Source: Patescibacteria group bacterium UBA6033 (GTDB lineage Bacteria > Patescibacteriota > Minisyncoccia > Phycocordibacterales > Phycocordibacteraceae). Taken from it: a DNA stretch of 17,405 nt. The notes beneath the pieces are model-generated. The model ran no database searches. It saw only the letters and a program-made list of their open reading frames with translations, and was not told the origin of the DNA. Position numbers and translations under genes: made by a program. Numbering within the stretch: position 1 is the stretch's first letter; the number at the start of each line of letters is the position of its first letter. The DNA lies in NCBI GenBank assembly GCA_002429325.1, contig DIZH01000027.1, forward strand, positions 1 through 17,405, given 5' to 3'. Shown here one piece after another: positions 14,134-17,405 of this stretch.

Positions 14134-14358
14134 TAAAAACGCCAGTGCGGTTTGCCAGTACACATCGGCCTCCCCAGCGGGAGGCCGTGTTCACTCTCGG
14201 CGTCGCAAATGAGAGCGCTGCTGCCCTACTGCGCTCTCATTGCCATGGTCGCTTTCTTCGAAACAACACTTGGATTTTAATAGTCGCTTCGCTCCTTTAA
14301 AATCTCAGCGCTGCACTCCGCCTCCGAGGGCCTGGCAAACCGCACTGGCGTTTTTACT
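14132..14358. repeat. 227-bp inverted-repeat unit: 27-bp perfect arms around a structured spacer
   Basis: Arms at 14132-14158 and 14332-14358 are perfect reverse complements over 27 bp; each begins AGTAAAAACGCCAGTGCGG and continues TTTGCCAG. The rpmB stop overlaps the left arm, and the TAA stop of the lactamase-like gene lies in the right arm. The 173-bp spacer has no ORF and folds into further stems: CGGCCTCCC/GGGAGGCCG (14166-14187), AATGAGAGCGC/GCGCTCTCATT (14208-14241) and GATTTTAA/TTAAAATC (14273-14304). It could be a bidirectional terminator, a MITE-like element (the arms read TA-AAAAC...GTTTT-TA, so a TA target duplication is possible) or an RNA gene. The sequence alone does not decide. 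Confidence 0.85.
14166..14187. terminator. 9-bp GC-rich hairpin after rpmB
   Basis: CGGCCTCCC-CAGC-GGGAGGCCG is a perfect 9-bp stem with a tetraloop, 33 bases after the rpmB stop. It is followed by TGTTCACTCT rather than a U-run, so it would be a weak intrinsic terminator on its own. It is nested in the larger inverted-repeat unit. Confidence 0.35.
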
Positions 14359-14863
14359 TTTGTATTGAGATACCATCGGTGCGATAGGTGAGAACGGGCG
14401 TCGACGACGAGAATGCGAACGTGGTCGCTCCATATGAAATAGTGAGGGTGTGAGGAGCGATGACGGTGATATGCATATCGTTATCAAACGTGAGCGTTGT
14501 ACCGTACGGATTCGATAGTGGTGCGCCAAATCGCACAGGGGCCGGCGTATGATATCGGCTCATGACGTCAGGCAGACCGCCCATGCTTTTAGTGTCGGCG
14601 CTGGTGAGAATAACGGCATCAATGCTCCTTCGCCACATCGGCATAACCCTGCCAAGCTCTCGTAATATTCCCGCATCGCTTCCGGCGTCAATGAGCAATG
14701 TTTTGTTCCGCGGAGTCTGCACGATGATGGCATTACCCTTCCCTACTGAAAAAACGCGTATTTCAGCCATTTTTTGAGCATTCAGAGCTCGATAGATAGA
14801 GATATTCGCTATTAGTAGTCCGCAGAATATCAAGAGAGGAACTATGCGCGGCATGTGGTACAT
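14354..14863 (-). CDS. Degenerate ComEC-type metallo-beta-lactamase-like domain with membrane anchor
   Basis: A stand-alone relative of the C-terminal lactamase domain of ComEC. The 169-residue product has one hydrophobic helix (about 6-24), then the ComEC-like stretch IRVFSVGKGNAIIVQTP...LLIDAG. Where the family has the metal motif Ser/Thr-His-x-Asp-x-Asp-His-x-Gly-Gly, this protein reads Thr-Ser-Ala-Asp-Thr-Lys-Ser-Met-Gly-Gly, so both histidines and the second aspartate are lost. The family's later Gly-Asp and His-His-Gly-Ser motifs are also absent before the early stop. It is therefore probably not a nuclease. It lies downstream of comEC on the same strand, separated by sod on the opposite strand. 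The start may be ATG 14863 or 14854; a TATAAA box precedes the latter by nine bases. Confidence 0.65.
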   Translation of the reverse strand: MYHMPRIVPLLIFCGLLIANISIYRALNAQKMAEIRVFSVGKGNAIIVQTPRNKTLLIDAGSDAGILRELGRVMPMWRRSIDAVILTSADTKSMGGLPDVMSRYHTPAPVRFGAPLSNPYGTTLTFDNDMHITVIAPHTLTISYGATTFAFSSSTPVLTYRTDGISIQK

Positions 14864-14872
14864 TTTATACCT

Positions 14873-15490
14873 ATGACTTACACACCAAAAACATTCAATC
14901 TACCAGTGCTTGAAGGACTATCAGAGAAACAGATCAAAGTGCATCTCGCCCTCTATGAAGGGTATGTGAAGCATACAAACCTTATTATGGAGAAGTTGCA
15001 GGCGCTCAAAGAAGCTGATGCTGAGGGCAACGCGTACATTATCGCCGAATTGCGTCGCCGTTTCAGCTTCGAATTCGATGGTATGCGCATGCACGAATAC
15101 TACTTCGAGCAGTTCGAGGTGAGTCCGCCAGCTGGCGGAGGTGGTAACCCTGAGTCAGCGCTCGCAAAAGCTGCAGAAGCTAAGTACGGCAGCGGCGAGA
15201 ATTTCCTCGCACATATAAAGGAGGTCGCGGGTTCGCGTGGTATCGGGTGGGTCGTGGTCTATGCTGATCCTCGAGCTAAGACGCTCCACACGGTCTTTGT
15301 GAATGACCATGAGCTCGGCCAGCTCGCGGGGCTCCCTATACTCCTCGCTCTCGATCTCTGGGAGCACGCGTTCATGGTGGACTATGTGCCCGCCGAGAAG
15401 AAGAATTACGTTGAGGCGTTCTTCGCGAACCTCAATTGGACAGTCGTTGAGAAGCGCTTCGACGAAGCGATGAAGATGAGTGCTGCGTAG
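14873..15490 (+). CDS. sod: Superoxide dismutase, Fe/Mn family
   Basis: Converts superoxide to oxygen and hydrogen peroxide. The 205-residue product carries the four expected metal ligands: His24 (IKVHLALYEGYV), His74 (GMRMHEYYF), Asp161 and His165 (LDLWEHAFMVDY). A signal peptide is absent, so it is cytoplasmic. Whether it uses Fe or Mn cannot be told reliably. A loop near residues 84-91 (VSPPAGGGGN) contains a 16-bp DNA palindrome also found in comEC. ATG 14873 is chosen on family similarity; a GTG at 14855 would add six residues and overlap the divergent gene. TACATT lies eight bases before the ATG. Only nine bases separate it from the divergent lactamase-like gene, and its 3' end overlaps the 3' end of comEC by 85 bp in antisense. 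Confidence 0.93.
   Translation: MTYTPKTFNLPVLEGLSEKQIKVHLALYEGYVKHTNLIMEKLQALKEADAEGNAYIIAELRRRFSFEFDGMRMHEYYFEQFEVSPPAGGGGNPESALAKAAEAKYGSGENFLAHIKEVAGSRGIGWVVVYADPRAKTLHTVFVNDHELGQLAGLPILLALDLWEHAFMVDYVPAEKKNYVEAFFANLNWTVVEKRFDEAMKMSAA
15124..15139. repeat. 16-bp palindrome TCCGCCAGCTGGCGGA, copy in sod
   Basis: Perfect 16-bp palindrome, identical to the copy at 16699-16714 in comEC. In the sod frame it encodes Pro-Pro-Ala-Gly-Gly in a surface loop. Two identical copies in neighbouring unrelated genes within 1.6 kb suggest a dispersed repeat rather than chance. Confidence 0.75.
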
Positions 15491-17043
15491 GAGATAAGGA
15501 CGAGCCAAAACGGGAACAGGGGCAGCGTAAAAGCCGCGAACGGAAGTTCAGCGGCTTTTTGCGCGACATATATAAGGTATGCGTTTGCGAGATAGGCAGG
15601 ATATGCGAGCAGAATACCGACAAGAGGTGCAATAGCGGCGAAAAGCATGCCGGCAATGCCGGCGAGGGCCGAAAGACCCATGGCGAGCGGCACTATCGGC
15701 ATAGTGAGCAGATTCGCAGGCACTGAGACGAGGGAGAGATTCCCTGTGTCGTAGAGAAGGAGAGGAAGAACGGCGATTTGCGCCGCGAGTGTTGTCGCAA
15801 TCGCGTTCTTCCAGAATGAGACATATCCAAAAGCCCCATCTGCTTTGTTGCGGGCCCCATCAATTTCTTTCGTCGTACCTTGAAGTACGCCTCCAGAAAT
15901 TGATTTCCCGCGTCGCGCATCTGAGAACTTTTTAATATGTCTCAATTCGGCTAGGCGTTCCAGCATCTGCTCAATCTTTGGGGCGAGCCAAATGAGTCCG
16001 GCAGTCGCCACGACCGACAGTCCGAAGCCCGGGTCATAGACGAGATAGAGAGGATTCCATAGGAGCATGAGCACGACCGCAAAGAGAAGCGCACGGCCTG
16101 CGGCATAGGTACGGCCAGTCGCTCGCGCGAAGAGCGCAATGAATGCCATAAGCGCCGCGCGCACGGCGGTCGCTGAAATGCCCGCAATGCCGATGAATAT
16201 GACGATAGTGAATGCGGCCGCCGCCGCACCCCATCGCCGCGAAAGAGGTGTTAGTGCGAGCGCGGCCATAATCCACTCAGCGACAATCATGACGTTGTAC
16301 CCGGAGAGCACGATAATCTGTACCAGGCCTGAGATGATGAATGCTTGTTGCAGGTCGTTGCCGAGCCCACTCTTCCCTCCTATCACCACGCCGCCGGCAA
16401 GCGACGCATACGGCTCAGGGAGTGTTGCCGCAAGACCATTGAGGAATGCGTGTTTCGCGCGTGCGAGGCCAGCAGGAACTGAATACCATGGTGCAGAATC
16501 GAGAACACGAATCGATGCGAAGTTCATGATGAATCGCACACCATCACGCTCAAGATATTTGTCGTAGCGAAATGTTCTTCCACCATTGTCTGAAAATGGT
16601 TCGGGGACAGTGAGCACTCCTGTTATTGAAACCGTGTCGCCAACTGCGACGAGTGTGGTGCGCGGCACGACCACCAATATCTTTGTCGTCTCACCTGCTC
16701 CGCCAGCTGGCGGATGAACGCGCACACTCATTCGCTGATTCGCATCGCGCATATCCGGGTCGCTCACGACGACGCCTTTGTACGACACTTTGTGGTGTAA
16801 CTGAGTTGCAAATGTTTTCGGCAGTGGCGAGTCGGCAACATTCGCACGCAACATGCCAAGTGCTACGCACAAACAGAAAGCCGCGCCAACTGAATACAGA
16901 AGGCGCGGCTTTAAAAATGCAGCCACCCCAAATAATGTGGCGAGTAGTAACGAAAACAACATCGGCTGCCATCCAAAAACAAAAACCGAGCGAAAAAATA
17001 TCCCGCTCGCGAACCCTGCTGTGATGGCGATGAATAATCCCAC
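15406..17043 (-). CDS. comEC: ComEC/Rec2-type DNA uptake channel, lacking the C-terminal lactamase domain
   Basis: Membrane channel thought to pass single-stranded DNA into the cytoplasm during natural transformation. The 545-residue product has N-terminal helices (1-66), an OB-fold-like region (about 80-182), and the competence domain with the hallmark GGVVIGGKSGLGNDL...SGLVQIIVLSGYNV at 217-251 and DPGFGLSVVATAGLIWLAP at 337-355. More helices follow to the end. Full-length ComEC proteins usually continue into a metallo-beta-lactamase domain; here the gene ends after the last helix, and a separate degenerate lactamase-like gene lies downstream. Two palindromic DNA insertions fall in frame: PPAGG at 111-115 and a 27-residue segment at about 376-402. 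The start is GTG, overlapping the upstream TAG by one base (TAGTG). The 3' end overlaps sod by 85 bp. Confidence 0.88.
   Translation of the reverse strand: MGLFIAITAGFASGIFFRSVFVFGWQPMLFSLLLATLFGVAAFLKPRLLYSVGAAFCLCVALGMLRANVADSPLPKTFATQLHHKVSYKGVVVSDPDMRDANQRMSVRVHPPAGGAGETTKILVVVPRTTLVAVGDTVSITGVLTVPEPFSDNGGRTFRYDKYLERDGVRFIMNFASIRVLDSAPWYSVPAGLARAKHAFLNGLAATLPEPYASLAGGVVIGGKSGLGNDLQQAFIISGLVQIIVLSGYNVMIVAEWIMAALALTPLSRRWGAAAAAFTIVIFIGIAGISATAVRAALMAFIALFARATGRTYAAGRALLFAVVLMLLWNPLYLVYDPGFGLSVVATAGLIWLAPKIEQMLERLAELRHIKKFSDARRGKSISGGVLQGTTKEIDGARNKADGAFGYVSFWKNAIATTLAAQIAVLPLLLYDTGNLSLVSVPANLLTMPIVPLAMGLSALAGIAGMLFAAIAPLVGILLAYPAYLANAYLIYVAQKAAELPFAAFTLPLFPFWLVLISYAALIFIASSKRFSTTVQLRFAKNAST
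15837..15923. mobile_element. 75-bp palindromic element inserted in frame in comEC, with 6-bp flanking direct repeat
   Basis: CATCTG occurs at 15837-15842 and again at 15918-15923, bracketing 75 bp. Inside is an interrupted palindrome: GCGGG/CCCGC (15850-15854, 15907-15911), ATCAATTTCT/AGAAATTGAT (15859-15868, 15895-15904) and CGTAC/GTACG (15874-15878, 15885-15889). The repeat spacing of 81 bp equals 27 codons. Removing one unit gives a continuous protein, KKFSDGAFGYVSFWKN, that suits the cytoplasmic loop before the conserved ComEC segment LAAQIAVLP. This resembles the behaviour of Rickettsia palindromic elements, though sequence relation to them is not claimed. Confidence 0.6.
16699..16714. 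repeat. 16-bp palindrome TCCGCCAGCTGGCGGA, copy in comEC
   Basis: Second copy of the palindrome found in sod. Read on the minus strand in the comEC frame it also gives Pro-Pro-Ala-Gly-Gly (residues 111-115) in a loop between two beta strands of the OB-fold-like region. Confidence 0.75.
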
Positions 17044-17405
17044 TAACCTATCGTAGCAAGTTCGTGCACGTCTTGGATATCAACTTCACGTCCAATCATT
17101 TTCTTGTGAGCAATCAGAGATTCTTTTGGAATTATAGGAATTGAAATTTCAAATATTTCTTTCATCTCAAACTTTGAAAAATTACAACGGCCAGTAACCC
17201 AAACTTGTTTTGTTCTATCAAAATATTTAATAGTGTCTTCTCCTGCGATATCTATTTCTTGTCCTTCATACACAAAGGTCATCAACTTTAAATCCCATTC
17301 TTCATCAGTGTATTGAGCAGGTCCAAAGGTAAGATAGTTTTTTACATTGGGAAACAAGTCATCGAATCGATTGTCGGGAATTCCGATGTCTATATCCTGT
17401 CTCTT
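17043..17405 (-). CDS. Nucleotidyltransferase-like protein, 5' end outside window
   Basis: The frame is open to the right edge, so the gene is partial; a TTG at 17357 is internal rather than the start. The visible 120 residues begin KRQDIDIGIPDNRFDDLF, where Asp-Ile-Asp-Ile matches the DxD metal motif of minimal nucleotidyltransferases. The Gly-Ser helix that normally precedes it would lie outside the window. The C-terminal part, LIAHKKMIGREVDIQDVHEL, fits the Lys-x-x-x-Gly-Arg-x-x-Asp-x-x-Asp pattern often seen near the end of such proteins, including DUF1814-like antitoxin-type enzymes. The region is visibly more AT-rich than comEC, possibly acquired. The stop overlaps the comEC GTG by one base (TAGTG), so the two are probably co-translated. 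The substrate is unknown. Confidence 0.6.
   Translation of the reverse strand, partial: KRQDIDIGIPDNRFDDLFPNVKNYLTFGPAQYTDEEWDLKLMTFVYEGQEIDIAGEDTIKYFDRTKQVWVTGRCNFSKFEMKEIFEISIPIIPKESLIAHKKMIGREVDIQDVHELATIG

Noticed and set aside
15116..15143. Direct repeat GAGGTG around the palindrome in sod as a target-site duplication
   Set aside because: The second copy overlaps the palindrome and the 22-bp spacing would break the frame; probably chance.
1..17405. CRISPR array, insertion sequence with transposase, tRNA or rRNA gene
   Set aside because: Looked for on both strands by eye; no regularly spaced repeats, transposase motifs or recognisable tRNA/rRNA sequences were found.

Overview
The window looks like chromosome from a Patescibacteria/CPR bacterium, most likely of the Parcubacteria side. 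Evidence for this: very compact gene packing with 1-20 bp overlaps and stop-start couplings; few convincing Shine-Dalgarno sites; several genes whose -10-like box lies 6-8 nt before the ATG (apparently leaderless mRNAs); and a PrgI / TraC-like / VirB4 / VirB2-like pilin locus of the kind often seen in these genomes. The standard code appears to be used, with TGA, TAA and TAG all acting as stops. This placement is inferred from protein content; no database search was done.

Region 1 (1-6015) is the replication-origin neighbourhood. A class A penicillin-binding protein (cut by the left edge) converges on dnaN and dnaA (minus strand). Divergent from dnaA runs rpmH-rnpA-yidC (plus strand), the classical origin gene set. 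DnaA-box-like 9-mers lie between dnaN and dnaA and in the 3' end of dnaA, so oriC is probably here.

Region 2 (6022-12880, all minus) is a type IV secretion/pilus-like locus read right to left in two apparent transcription units. The first is prgI (VirB3-like), a TraC-like protein, the VirB4 ATPase and a multi-spanning membrane protein with a repetitive acidic tail. The second is a secreted beta-rich protein, a VirB2/TrbC-like pilin with a Cys-rich C-terminal domain, and a membrane-anchored propeller-like protein. Both units begin with the same TATACTAGAG sequence just before the ATG. No relaxase, coupling protein or core-complex gene is visible, so this looks like an envelope export or pilus machine rather than a complete conjugation system.

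Region 3 (12951-14133) holds a DUF3467-like protein, an M50 site-2-type protease and rpmB. Region 4 (14132-17405) holds a 27-bp inverted repeat enclosing a structured spacer, a catalytically dead ComEC-type metallo-beta-lactamase-like domain, an Fe/Mn superoxide dismutase on the opposite strand, a ComEC channel lacking its own lactamase domain, and an edge-cut nucleotidyltransferase-like protein.

The most notable signals are small palindromic elements. One is a 75-bp palindrome inserted in frame into comEC and flanked by a 6-bp direct repeat (net 81 bp, 27 codons). A second is a 16-bp palindrome present once in sod and once in comEC, read as Pro-Pro-Ala-Gly-Gly in both. The third is the 227-bp inverted-repeat unit after rpmB. 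Together they suggest dispersed palindromic elements tolerated inside genes, comparable in concept to Rickettsia palindromic elements.
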